DNA of 35,906 nt from Chthonomonas calidirosea. Its GTDB lineage: Bacteria; Armatimonadota; Chthonomonadetes; Chthonomonadales; CAJBBX01. A program made the position numbers and the translations under genes. The stretch covers positions 1-35,906 of the forward strand of contig DYKI01000029.1 in the NCBI GenBank assembly GCA_020722705.1. Direction: 5' to 3'. Shown one piece after another: positions 1 through 7,440 of this stretch (positions within the stretch are counted from its first letter, which is position 1; the number at the start of each line of letters is the position of its first letter). Below the pieces are notes generated by a model that did no database searches, was not told the origin of the DNA, and worked only from the letters and a program-made list of their open reading frames with translations.

Positions 1-20
1 GGCGGAGCCTCGCCCTCCCG
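1..20 (-). repeat. Dispersed coding repeat, copy 1 (cut by window edge)
   Basis: The plus strand shows GGCGGAGCCTCGCCCTCCCG, the complement of the repeat minus its last bases. It encodes PGGRGSA in the unknown minus-strand gene that begins at 114. Confidence 0.75.
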
Positions 21-114
21 GGGGCAGAGGCTCGGGTTCGGGCTCCTTGACGGGCGCCGGATTGGTGTCCAGAAACTGCTGTTCTACCCATGCCTCCAGA
101 TCGCTTAATCGCAC
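1..114 (-). CDS. Unknown protein, N-terminal 38 residues only (runs off the window)
   Basis: A GTG start at 114 is preceded by an excellent ribosome binding site, AGGAAGGAG at 129-121, six bases away. The readable peptide begins MRLSDLEAWVEQQF, then turns proline and glutamate rich (KEPEPEPLPP) and ends GGRGSA at the window edge. That last stretch is encoded by a copy of the dispersed repeat described elsewhere in this annotation, read in the same frame as in nnrDE and the double-FHA protein. The gene follows queA on the same strand after a 29-base gap, so co-transcription is likely. I do not recognise the family. The start looks like a short amphipathic helix followed by a disordered linker. 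Most of the protein lies outside the window. Confidence 0.7.
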   Translation of the reverse strand, partial: MRLSDLEAWVEQQFLDTNPAPVKEPEPEPLPPGGRGSA

Positions 115-143
115 GGAACTCTCCTTCCTGCTTGCGCCACCAG

Positions 144-1163
144 CTAGACGATCAGCATGGCGTCACCGAAGCTGTAGAACCGAAATCTCGCCTCGACGGC
201 GTGGCGGTATGCGTTCAGCACCGACTCGCGGCCCGCAAACGCGCTCACCAGCATCAGCAACGTCGAGCGCGGAAGATGGAAGTTCGTCACCATCGCCTCC
301 ACCACTCTGAAGCTATGACCGGGCCGAATGAACAGACGCGTCACTCCACATCGTGGCTCAACACGGCCATCGCTCAGAGCCGCGCTTTCCAGGGTGCGTA
401 CGACTGTTGTCCCCACGGCCACCACCCGTCCGCGACGGTTGTTGATGATGTCAGCGGCTTCCTGACCGATGGTATACCACTCGCCGTGCATCGAGTGCTC
501 GTCGGGATTCTCGGACCGTATCGGGCGAAACGTATCAACGCCAACGTGCAAGGTTACGGCGGCAACTTGTACCCCCAGTTTGGCAGCTTCCGCCAGAATG
601 TCCTCCGAGAAATGCAGCCCGGCTGTCGGCGCCGCAGCCGATCCGTCACGCGCCGCATACACGGTTTGATACCGTTCTTCATCGGCGAGAGGGACGTGGA
701 TGTACGGCGGAAGGGGTATGGTGCCATGTCGGGTAAGTTCTGCGTTAGGTTCGACGCCTCGGATACGCAGCAGCCGTCCGCCTTCCGGCGTTCGGTCAAC
801 CACTTCTGCGTCTACATGGGACCCCGGCGTGGTCTCAAGCCGGATGCGCATGCCCGGCTTCATACGCCGTCCGGGATAGACAAGCGCCTCCCAGACCTCA
901 TCTTCGCGCCTTCGCATCAGCAAGACTTCCGCAGGGCGGCCGGAAGGCAGATGCGCCGCAAATCTGCGCGCCGACACCCGCGTGTCGTTGACAACCAGGA
1001 TGTCGCCGTCGCGCAGGTACCGGGTCAAATCGGAGAAGCGCTCGATGGCAACCTGGCCGGATTGCCGTTCCAGGACAAGCAGGCGCGACTCGCCGCGTGG
1101 AACCGGCGACTGTGCGATCAACTCCGGCGGCAATGCGTATTCGTAATCAGATGTGCGGTTCAT
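144..1163 (-). CDS. queA: S-adenosylmethionine:tRNA ribosyltransferase-isomerase
   Basis: QueA transfers and isomerises the ribosyl group of S-adenosylmethionine onto preQ1 at the wobble position of Asn, Asp, His and Tyr tRNAs, giving epoxyqueuosine. The protein is 339 residues, close to the family's usual 340-360. It starts MNRTSDYEYALPPELIAQ and has the typical features LVVNDTRVSARR, PTAGLHFSEDIL, ALTLH-like VAAVTLHVGVDTF, and the C-terminal FYSFGDAMLI. I chose the ATG at 1163 because the family consensus begins there. An in-frame GTG at 1241 would add 26 residues with no homology, and would lie upstream of the predicted -10 box. No strong Shine-Dalgarno is visible; AGGAA lies about 15 bases upstream. 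It is divergent from nnrDE and heads a unit with the unknown gene after it. Confidence 0.95.
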   Translation of the reverse strand: MNRTSDYEYALPPELIAQSPVPRGESRLLVLERQSGQVAIERFSDLTRYLRDGDILVVNDTRVSARRFAAHLPSGRPAEVLLMRRREDEVWEALVYPGRRMKPGMRIRLETTPGSHVDAEVVDRTPEGGRLLRIRGVEPNAELTRHGTIPLPPYIHVPLADEERYQTVYAARDGSAAAPTAGLHFSEDILAEAAKLGVQVAAVTLHVGVDTFRPIRSENPDEHSMHGEWYTIGQEAADIINNRRGRVVAVGTTVVRTLESAALSDGRVEPRCGVTRLFIRPGHSFRVVEAMVTNFHLPRSTLLMLVSAFAGRESVLNAYRHAVEARFRFYSFGDAMLIV

Positions 1164-1224
1164 CAGGAGCTGACCGAGGTTCCTGCAGGATGTCCGCCGA
1201 AACCGAGCGGACCCGTCGAGGGTT

Positions 1225-1230
1225 AGTATG
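1225..1230 (-). promoter_or_regulatory. Possible extended -10 promoter for queA
   Basis: Read on the minus strand there is TGTCATACT, an extended -10 (TG-n-CATACT). No good -35 lies 17-18 bases upstream. The start of transcription would fall near 1218, giving a leader of about 55 bases before the queA ATG at 1163. This supports the shorter QueA start. Confidence 0.35.
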
Positions 1231-1256
1231 ACAGTCGGCACGAGCCATACACGATG

Positions 1257-1285
1257 TTGCCGGCAGTGACCCGCTGGTATATGAT
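1257..1285 (+). promoter_or_regulatory. Promoter of nnrDE, predicted to give a leaderless transcript
   Basis: TTGCCG at 1257-1262, a 17 bp spacer and TATGAT at 1280-1285. The -10 box ends six bases before the ATG at 1292, so transcription should begin at or within a base or two of the start codon. No Shine-Dalgarno sequence precedes this ATG, as expected for a leaderless message. Confidence 0.6.
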
Positions 1286-1291
1286 ACGCCC

Positions 1292-2920
1292 ATGAAGTTA
1301 GTCACAGCATCAGAAATGCGCGAACTCGACAGGTTTGCCATCAGCCATGGCATGCCCGGCTCGGTGCTGATGGAGAACGCGGGGCGCGCTGTGTCCCGAG
1401 AGGCTCTCAAGCTTGCATCAGAGAGCGGGACCAGGCACGTCGAGGTTGTCTGCGGTCCCGGCAACAACGGCGGAGACGGCTTCGTGGCTGCTCGGCATCT
1501 GGCCATCGCAGGATTGCGCGTGCGCGTCCTGCTTGCGTGCGATGCAGACCGGGTGTCAGGCGAAGCCGGCATCAACCTCCGCCTGGTTCAGGGCATGGGC
1601 ATTCCGGTTGAGCCGTGCGCGACCGCGTCGCTGCGGCCGGCAGCGGCGGCTATTGACGGGCTTCTCGGAACGGGCGCGGCCGGCGCTCCGCGCGGCGCCA
1701 TTGCCGCAGCCGTTGATGCGCTGGCGAACCACGACGGTCCTATCGTCGCCGTGGATGTTCCGTCCGGCGTGGATGCGGATACGGGACGCGTCGCCGGATC
1801 GGCCGTCAGGGCCGACGTCACTGTCACGTTCGGATACGCGAAACCGGGTCTCCTCGTGTATCCCGGAGCGAACTACGCAGGCAGGGTTGTCGTTGACCCG
1901 ATCGGTTACAACTGGCAAACGGCGGCCGCTGCCTCGGATTTGCCGCCTGCGCAGTTTGAGTGGTTCGACGGCGCGCGCGCAGCCGAGACGCTTCCGGATC
2001 GGCCCCCGACGGCTCACAAAGGGCATTTCGGGCACGTTCTCGTCGTCGGCGGATCGGTATCTATGCCCGGCGCGCCTGCATTGGCTGCCAGAGCTGCGCT
2101 CCTGTGTGGTGCTGGGCTGGTTACCATCGCGACACCTGCTTCGGTACATGCCATCGTTGCCCAGTTCTGCCCCGAAGCCATGTGCGTTCCGTTGCCGGAT
2201 GACAAGGGCGCTCTGTTCCCTGGGTCCATGTCGGCTTTGGCGCGCGCGTTGCCGAGGGCCACAGTGGTATGCCTCGGTCCGGGAATGTCCCTCAGCGACG
2301 GCGCCCAGGCATTCGCGCGTGACCTCGTCGAGAAATGCGAGGTTCCCCTCGTTGTGGATGCCGATGCGTTAACCGCCTTGGCAGGCCATGGCGAGCTCTC
2401 GGCGCATCGAGGAGCCGCCACGGTCCTGACGCCCCATCCGGGCGAGTGCGGTCGCTTGATCGGTATCCAGACAGAACAGGTTCAGCACGACCGTTTTGCC
2501 GCCGTCCATGAGGTCGCCGAAAGGTATGGGGCGACCGCCGTCCTCAAGGGTGCGCGGACGCTCATCTGCGGGCACGACAACCGAGACGGCATCGTACGAA
2601 CCGCCATCGTCACCGAAGGCAACCCCGGAATGGCGACCGGCGGCAGCGGCGACGTCCTGACCGGTGCGATCGGAGCCATGCTCGCTCAAGGATGCTCCCC
2701 ATACGCCGCCGCGGCCCTCGGCGTCTATGTTCATGCACGCGCAGGTGATCTTGCATCCGCTGCCGTCGGGGAGCATGGGCTGACCGCAGGAGCCATAGCC
2801 GGGTGCCTGCCCACGGCATTGCGCGAGCTTCGGATGCCGCTCTCCGATCGAGGCACACTGCCGCCGGGATGGCGAGGCTCCGCCGAGCCGGCCTCGTGCC
2901 GGTATCACACCGAGGAGTGA
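1292..2920 (+). CDS. nnrDE: Bifunctional NAD(P)H-hydrate epimerase / ADP-dependent NAD(P)HX dehydratase
   Basis: A 542-residue metabolite-repair enzyme. The N-terminal YjeF_N domain (about 1-215) epimerises damaged R-NAD(P)HX to the S form. The C-terminal ribokinase-like domain (about 230-515) dehydrates it back to NAD(P)H using ADP or ATP. Visible motifs are ASEMRELDRFAI at the start, GPGNNGGDGFVAARHL, VDVPSGVDADTG, and in the second half AHKGHFGHVLVVGGS, LTPHPGE and the nucleotide-site GNPGMATGGSGDVLTG. The fused arrangement is the common bacterial form. The last 18 or so residues (LPPGWRGSAEPASC...) come from a copy of the dispersed repeat and are not part of the fold. The start codon directly follows a promoter -10 box, so the mRNA is probably leaderless. 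The stop is two bases from the next gene's ATG. Confidence 0.95.
   Translation: MKLVTASEMRELDRFAISHGMPGSVLMENAGRAVSREALKLASESGTRHVEVVCGPGNNGGDGFVAARHLAIAGLRVRVLLACDADRVSGEAGINLRLVQGMGIPVEPCATASLRPAAAAIDGLLGTGAAGAPRGAIAAAVDALANHDGPIVAVDVPSGVDADTGRVAGSAVRADVTVTFGYAKPGLLVYPGANYAGRVVVDPIGYNWQTAAAASDLPPAQFEWFDGARAAETLPDRPPTAHKGHFGHVLVVGGSVSMPGAPALAARAALLCGAGLVTIATPASVHAIVAQFCPEAMCVPLPDDKGALFPGSMSALARALPRATVVCLGPGMSLSDGAQAFARDLVEKCEVPLVVDADALTALAGHGELSAHRGAATVLTPHPGECGRLIGIQTEQVQHDRFAAVHEVAERYGATAVLKGARTLICGHDNRDGIVRTAIVTEGNPGMATGGSGDVLTGAIGAMLAQGCSPYAAAALGVYVHARAGDLASAAVGEHGLTAGAIAGCLPTALRELRMPLSDRGTLPPGWRGSAEPASCRYHTEE
2865..2890 (+). repeat. Dispersed coding repeat, copy 2 (3' end of nnrDE)
   Basis: A 26 bp form starting CGGGATGGCGAGG and ending GCCGAGCCG, one base off the common left half. 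It is read as residues 525-533 of NnrDE (PGWRGSAEP), just before the stop codon. Confidence 0.75.
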
Positions 2921-2922
2921 CC

Positions 2923-4320
2923 ATGACAGGCAAACGCGAGAAACCTGCAGCCAAGATCGGACGCGCTCGGCCAAGCCGGTGGCCCCTTGCGCTGATGCTC
3001 GTCGTGTTGACCCCCGCCGCTCTGGCCCAGAACACGCCCAAACAGCCTGGCGTCGGCGGCCACGCCAAACGAACTCTGACCATTACCGTTCCGACCGAGG
3101 GCGAGTACTTCGTCCGGTTCCTCCCATCGCCGGATGCGAAGGAACCCGATCAGTTGCCGTTCCGTTTCCTTGACCGCAAGACCACCGTTGAGTACGATCC
3201 GAGCGAGATCGGAAAGGCCGCTCGGATAGCCGTTGACGACGCCAAGACCGGAGACACCGCAATCCGGCCTCTGTCCGGCAAGGATGCGCCTGCCGCTGGA
3301 CTGCTTGACCTTCGCAAAGCCGATTTCGACCACGTGCGGCAGATGGACGTCCATGTGCTGTACAAGGGCGATCCGGTTGCGGCGGCACGCGTAACACTTA
3401 CGCCGCGTACCGGCCCATCAGTCACTCGTGTGCTCGACCCTGCCAAGAAAGGAACGGCCACCTTCGAGGATGTGCCGATGGGCAGAGCACGGATCGCGGT
3501 TGTCTACGGCGACAACCTGACTCAGACTCAGGACCTGGATATCACCGGTGATCGGCCGCCCGGCATACTCTCCGTCACGGTCCCCGTCGCATCGGCTGTT
3601 CCGGTTGTTGCGGGTGTCTCGAAAGGCGGCTCCCCTGACGCAGGGCCCAACGCTCATCCGGCCAACGAAGAGAAGGCAGCGCCTCCGTCAGCGGTGCCGC
3701 CCCAGTCCGGGGGCCTGATCGGATGGCTCGGCAATCTGCTCGGGCTTGCGATCGCGGCAGGAACGATCTACCTGTTGTACAGGTGGGCCAAATCGGGAGG
3801 GATGGCGGCGACCCTGCAAAAGGCCGGCATTGAGGTCAGCGGACCGACCGAAGGCGACCAGACTGCCGCCCCATGGGCTCCGCAACACCCGACGACGCCG
3901 GCAGTCACCGACCCGACCGTCTGTGAGTTCTGCGGCGAAAAGAAGGACTCGGCAGGCCGGTGCGCATGCTCGGCCTTGCCGACTGGCGGCGCAGGGGCGG
4001 CGGTCGCTCCGGCAGGCCTGACCAGCGTCGGGCAGCCGCGACTGGTCGGCACCGTGGGCACGTACGCAGGCCGCGTCTTCCCCATCGGCTCGGGCGTCAC
4101 CATCGGCCGGGAGCCTGCCAATGACATGCCGCTGCCCGACGATGCAGCCGTCTCGCGGCGGCACGCCACGGTCCGCGTTGAGGGCGACGGTCTCGTGGTG
4201 ACTGACGAGAACTCCTCGAACGGCGTGTATGTCAACGGGGTCCGTATCTCGGGGTCCGCGACAGTGCGGCTCGGCGACGAGATCCAGATCGGCAACACGC
4301 GCTTCAGGTTCGAGGTCTAG
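2923..4320 (+). CDS. Secreted/membrane FHA-domain protein with a Zn knuckle
   Basis: The protein has 465 residues. An N-terminal signal or anchor (about 19-36, ending AALAQ) is followed by a long extracytoplasmic part of beta-rich look (about 40-245) with a Pro/Ala linker. A transmembrane segment (about 264-290, GLIGWLGNLLGLAIAAG) comes next. After it lies a Cys cluster CEFCGEKKDSAGRCAC with Cys 334, 337, 347 and 349, and a C-terminal FHA domain (about 383-465) with GREPAND, SRRHA and NSSNGVYVNG. FHA domains bind phosphothreonine peptides, so the cytoplasmic tail should report on a protein kinase while the outside part senses something unknown. The ATG at 2923 has GAGGAG five bases upstream overlapping the nnrDE stop. 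It is followed by a paralogous Zn-knuckle/FHA gene. Confidence 0.85.
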   Translation: MTGKREKPAAKIGRARPSRWPLALMLVVLTPAALAQNTPKQPGVGGHAKRTLTITVPTEGEYFVRFLPSPDAKEPDQLPFRFLDRKTTVEYDPSEIGKAARIAVDDAKTGDTAIRPLSGKDAPAAGLLDLRKADFDHVRQMDVHVLYKGDPVAAARVTLTPRTGPSVTRVLDPAKKGTATFEDVPMGRARIAVVYGDNLTQTQDLDITGDRPPGILSVTVPVASAVPVVAGVSKGGSPDAGPNAHPANEEKAAPPSAVPPQSGGLIGWLGNLLGLAIAAGTIYLLYRWAKSGGMAATLQKAGIEVSGPTEGDQTAAPWAPQHPTTPAVTDPTVCEFCGEKKDSAGRCACSALPTGGAGAAVAPAGLTSVGQPRLVGTVGTYAGRVFPIGSGVTIGREPANDMPLPDDAAVSRRHATVRVEGDGLVVTDENSSNGVYVNGVRISGSATVRLGDEIQIGNTRFRFEV

Positions 4321-4353
4321 CCATGGCGCATCGGAACCGGGACCGCTGAAACC

Positions 4354-5826
4354 ATGCGTTCGCGCGTGTTTGTCGGCACCATCTTCGGGGCGATCGGCGG
4401 ATTCGTCGGGTTCGCTCTGCAGGAAAGCCTGATCACCCATAATGCGGTCCTGACGCCGCCGCTGGGCCAGATGTTGCGGCTTGGCGCCATCGTCGGCACC
4501 ATGCTCGGGATCGCCATCGGCTCGGTGGAAGGCGCGGTTGTGGGATCGGCGTCCCGGCTTGCCCGCGGCGCTGCTCTCGGCGCCCTGATCGGCGCAATCG
4601 GCGGCATGTTCGGCATGTATGTGGGCGGCATCGTATACAACATGGCCCTGTTCGGCAAGGATGCCCTGCTGCTCGACCAAAGCCGCGACCTGCTCGACTT
4701 CACACACTCAGTGCTGGCACGGGCGCTTGGCTGGACGTTCCTCGGAGCGTTCCCGGGTCTTGCGGCAGGCGCAGCCACCCTGTCGCAGAAGCGGACCATA
4801 CACGGGCTTGCGGGAGGCCTTATTGGCGGGTTCGTGGGCGGTTTCGCATTCGACCTTGTCGCGAACCTGATCGCACAGCCCATTCAAGGCATGGCGGCAG
4901 CCGCTGCCAATGGTCCCAGGATCATCGAGATCGGCGGACCGAGTCGTGCCGTCGGGTTTACGGCTATCGGCGCTTTCACAGGTCTGTTCATCGGCCTCGT
5001 CGAGGAGATGCTCAAGCAAGCGTGGGTTCGCGTGCTTGTTGGACGCAACGAAGGCAAAGACTTCATTGTCTCGAAGCCCCTGACCATCATCGGACGCGAT
5101 GAGCGAGCCGACATTCCGGTGTTCACCGATCCGAACCTGGCGCCCCAGCATGCCGCCATCCGAATCGAGCAGAACCGCCACGTGCTTCACGATGGCGGAA
5201 CACTGATCGGCTCGATGGTGAATGGACAGCCTGTCCAGCAAGTCGTGCTGCGTGACGGCGATATGATCCAGCTTGGGCAAGTCCGACTGCTCTTTCGCGA
5301 GAAGGCAACGGCCTCGCGCGCTCCGGCGCCGAACAGGGACCGACAGGCAGCGGCGCAGAAGGCGGGCAGTCTGGCGATGCCCTCCAATCTGTGCCAGTTC
5401 TGCGGAGCGCCCAAGGATGCACAGGGGAGGTGCCTGTGTTCGGTAGAACCGGCATCTGCGGCTTCCACCGCCCCCTTCTCCTTATCCATTCAGGGCGCAG
5501 CAGCTCAGACGCCGTCCGCCCCAATGCCGGGGCCGATGGGATCGAAGCTGACGGTGATCGCAGGACCGCACGCGGGCATGACCGTCAATCTGACGGCGCT
5601 TCCGGTTACGATCGGGCGCGAAGACGGGCGGACGATCGTCCTCTCAGGCGACCGGTCCGTGTCTCGCCGCCATGCCCGCATCGAAACCCAGATGGGTGCC
5701 CTCACCATCATTGACGAGGGATCGGCGAACGGCACCTATGTCAATGGGGTTCGCATCGCGTCCCAACCGCTTGTGCCCGGCGATGTCGTGCAGATGGGCA
5801 TGACGGTACTGAAGTTCGAAGGGTGA
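4354..5826 (+). CDS. Multi-pass glycine-rich membrane protein with two FHA domains and a Zn knuckle
   Basis: A protein of 490 residues. The first 225 residues form about six Gly/Ala-rich hydrophobic segments of glycine-zipper style (for example GTIFGAIGGFVGFAL and GAALGALIGAIGGMFG). A first FHA-like domain follows (about 235-318: IIGRDERADIPV, HAAIRI, GSMVNGQPV); its usual SRRH is replaced by PQHA. Next is a Cys cluster CQFCGAPKDAQGRCLC (Cys 347, 350, 360, 362) and a second, canonical FHA domain (about 396-490: TIGREDGRTI, SRRHARIE, GSANGTYVNG). The Cys cluster plus terminal FHA matches the upstream gene, so the pair looks like a tandem duplication with different membrane parts. The start lacks a clear Shine-Dalgarno. 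Its partner is likely a Ser/Thr kinase encoded elsewhere. No enzymatic activity is evident. Confidence 0.85.
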   Translation: MRSRVFVGTIFGAIGGFVGFALQESLITHNAVLTPPLGQMLRLGAIVGTMLGIAIGSVEGAVVGSASRLARGAALGALIGAIGGMFGMYVGGIVYNMALFGKDALLLDQSRDLLDFTHSVLARALGWTFLGAFPGLAAGAATLSQKRTIHGLAGGLIGGFVGGFAFDLVANLIAQPIQGMAAAAANGPRIIEIGGPSRAVGFTAIGAFTGLFIGLVEEMLKQAWVRVLVGRNEGKDFIVSKPLTIIGRDERADIPVFTDPNLAPQHAAIRIEQNRHVLHDGGTLIGSMVNGQPVQQVVLRDGDMIQLGQVRLLFREKATASRAPAPNRDRQAAAQKAGSLAMPSNLCQFCGAPKDAQGRCLCSVEPASAASTAPFSLSIQGAAAQTPSAPMPGPMGSKLTVIAGPHAGMTVNLTALPVTIGREDGRTIVLSGDRSVSRRHARIETQMGALTIIDEGSANGTYVNGVRIASQPLVPGDVVQMGMTVLKFEG

Positions 5827-5969
5827 GAGGTGAGCGCCAAGAAGCGAGGGGCAAGAGGCGAATGGCGGGATGCCGTGACTCCTCTCCCGCGCACACCGCA
5901 TCGCTCGTCCTGGACCGGCCTTCGTGCGCGGGACAGGTCGGGTGAGGGCTGAGAGGCAAGAGATACGGA
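5824..5969 (+). repeat. Intergenic region with GAGAGG/CAAGAGG-type repeats and a long stem
   Basis: The 152 bases between the FHA gene and the vWA gene contain a purine-rich degenerate repeat at 5824-5866 (GTGAGAGGTGAGCGCC, then AAGAAGCGAGGGGCAAGAGG). A second copy lies at 5940-5966 (GGTGAGGGCTGAGAGGCAAG). Between them are 9-base complementary arms CCCGCGCAC (5886-5894) and GTGCGCGGG (5924-5932). Related repeats occur at 25405-25450 and 28655-28715, and GGTGAGGGCTGA recurs exactly at 9414-9425. I see no promoter in this stretch. Confidence 0.5.
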
Positions 5970-5978
5970 GGGTTGACC

Positions 5979-7301
5979 ATGGAAGATCGAACCCAGCAGC
6001 TCGGGTATGGAGTAGCGCCGACGGCTCCGGTACCGCCCGAGACAAACCGCACGGTGATCGCTGGTCCGATGCGGGCGCTGGAAATGGACGTCGCGCCGGG
6101 GAACCGGTATGCCATCGCGGATACGACCTCGCGCGAGCACTTGCTCGTCATGCTCCGCGCGGGTTCGGCCGCCATCGGACGACGCGCTCCGCTGAACCTG
6201 TGCCTCGTCATTGACCGCTCCGGCTCCATGGAGGGTGAGCCGCTGGACTACGTCAAGCGCGCCTGCGGTTATGTGGTTGACCTGTTGGAGCCCTCGGATG
6301 TTCTGTCCATTGTTACCTTCGAGGAGCAGGTGGATGTCGTCATGCCTGCCCGACGGGTCATGAACAAGGCCCTCATCAAGGAACACATCAATCGCATCCA
6401 GCCCGGCAACACGACGAACCTCTACGATGGCTTGGTGACGGGCTGCATGCAGGTCTCGTCGGTCGGCGCGTCGGGCTACCTCAATCGCGTCCTCCTGCTG
6501 ACCGACGGCGAACCCACCGCAGGGATCAAGGACTTCGGATCCATCGTGCAGCAAGTGGCCCAGCAGAAGCAGGGCGGCATCACCGTGACGGCGCTGGGGT
6601 TCGGCAGCGACTACAACGAGGAGCTCATGGCGGGCATCGCGCGGCGCAGCGGAGGCAACTACTATTACATCGCCCAGCCGTCGCTCATTCCGGAGGTGTT
6701 TCGTCGCGAGCTCGAGACGCTGATGACCATCACGGCACGAAACGTGCGCATCAGAATGACCTTGCCGAGGGGCGTTCGGTGCCGCTATGTGTATGGAGCT
6801 CCGACGCCGCAGTTCGGCTCGCGTACGGTGGAGTACCAGGTTAGCGACATCGAGCGAGGGAGCGCCATTGCGTCGCTGTCGGAGTGGGAGTTTGATCGTC
6901 ACGTTCCGGGCGTCTACCGCTTCGCTCGTGTTGAAGCCCTCTACGACGATATAGTCACCGGTCGGACCGAAACGATCTCGGCCGACGCCACCGTGGAGTT
7001 CACGACGGACAGAGCTCTCGTAGAGGCCGGCAAGGACCCGATCGTGTACCGAGAGCTCGAGGTGCATCTCGCCTCGCGCAACCTTGAAAAGACCATGATG
7101 GGCATGCGGACGCAGCAGCTCACGGCCATGGGGGCGATGCAGGAGCTGCAGAAGACGCAAACGGTTCTCATGGCCGCGGGTCGGACCGACGAAGCCCAGG
7201 ACATCACGCAGGCCTTGAATGCGCTTCAACAGGGCGAGGGCGTTGAGAAGACGCTGATCGGCACGATCTACGAGCTCGATCAGGGCAAGACGAAGGGGTA
7301 G
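5979..7301 (+). CDS. von Willebrand factor A domain protein
   Basis: 440 residues, probably cytoplasmic because no signal or membrane segment is visible. The vWA domain (about 65-250) keeps a full metal-ion-dependent adhesion site: DRSGSMEG, the Thr in GNTTNLYDG, and the Asp of LLTDGEP. The C-terminal 190 residues form a beta-rich part and a helical, Gln/Met-rich tail (TQQLTAMGAMQELQK). vWA domains assemble protein complexes through Mg2+. Placed between FHA proteins and a PP2C phosphatase, this one probably serves as a scaffold in a phosphorylation-controlled complex; that is inference. The ATG at 5979 has GGAGG at 5968-5972. An in-frame TTG at 5973 is too close to that site. Confidence 0.88.
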   Translation: MEDRTQQLGYGVAPTAPVPPETNRTVIAGPMRALEMDVAPGNRYAIADTTSREHLLVMLRAGSAAIGRRAPLNLCLVIDRSGSMEGEPLDYVKRACGYVVDLLEPSDVLSIVTFEEQVDVVMPARRVMNKALIKEHINRIQPGNTTNLYDGLVTGCMQVSSVGASGYLNRVLLLTDGEPTAGIKDFGSIVQQVAQQKQGGITVTALGFGSDYNEELMAGIARRSGGNYYYIAQPSLIPEVFRRELETLMTITARNVRIRMTLPRGVRCRYVYGAPTPQFGSRTVEYQVSDIERGSAIASLSEWEFDRHVPGVYRFARVEALYDDIVTGRTETISADATVEFTTDRALVEAGKDPIVYRELEVHLASRNLEKTMMGMRTQQLTAMGAMQELQKTQTVLMAAGRTDEAQDITQALNALQQGEGVEKTLIGTIYELDQGKTKG

Positions 7302-7440
7302 CGCGTGAGGGGGCAGGATGAGTGCAACCTCTCCTGACAGCATGCGTCCCAGCCGGCCCATATGCCCCATCAGGAGTTGAACTGAAGCCCCGGCGTGCCG
7401 GAGACCCGCCGATTCGGGCACGAAGCAATGGGAGTGAGAC
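7302..7440 (+). other. Intergenic region between vWA and double-FHA genes
   Basis: 139 bases without a gene. Complementary arms CTCCTGA (7331-7337) and TCAGGAG (7370-7376) and a small CCGGC-gt-GCCGG hairpin near 7388-7399 can be drawn. There is no convincing promoter or T-rich terminator, so the signalling genes may be one transcript. Confidence 0.35.

Noticed and set aside
90..1226. Long open frame opposite queA (378 codons, plus strand)
   Set aside because: It mirrors a gene with clear QueA motifs; open antisense frames are expected in high-GC DNA and its translation has no domain-like pattern.
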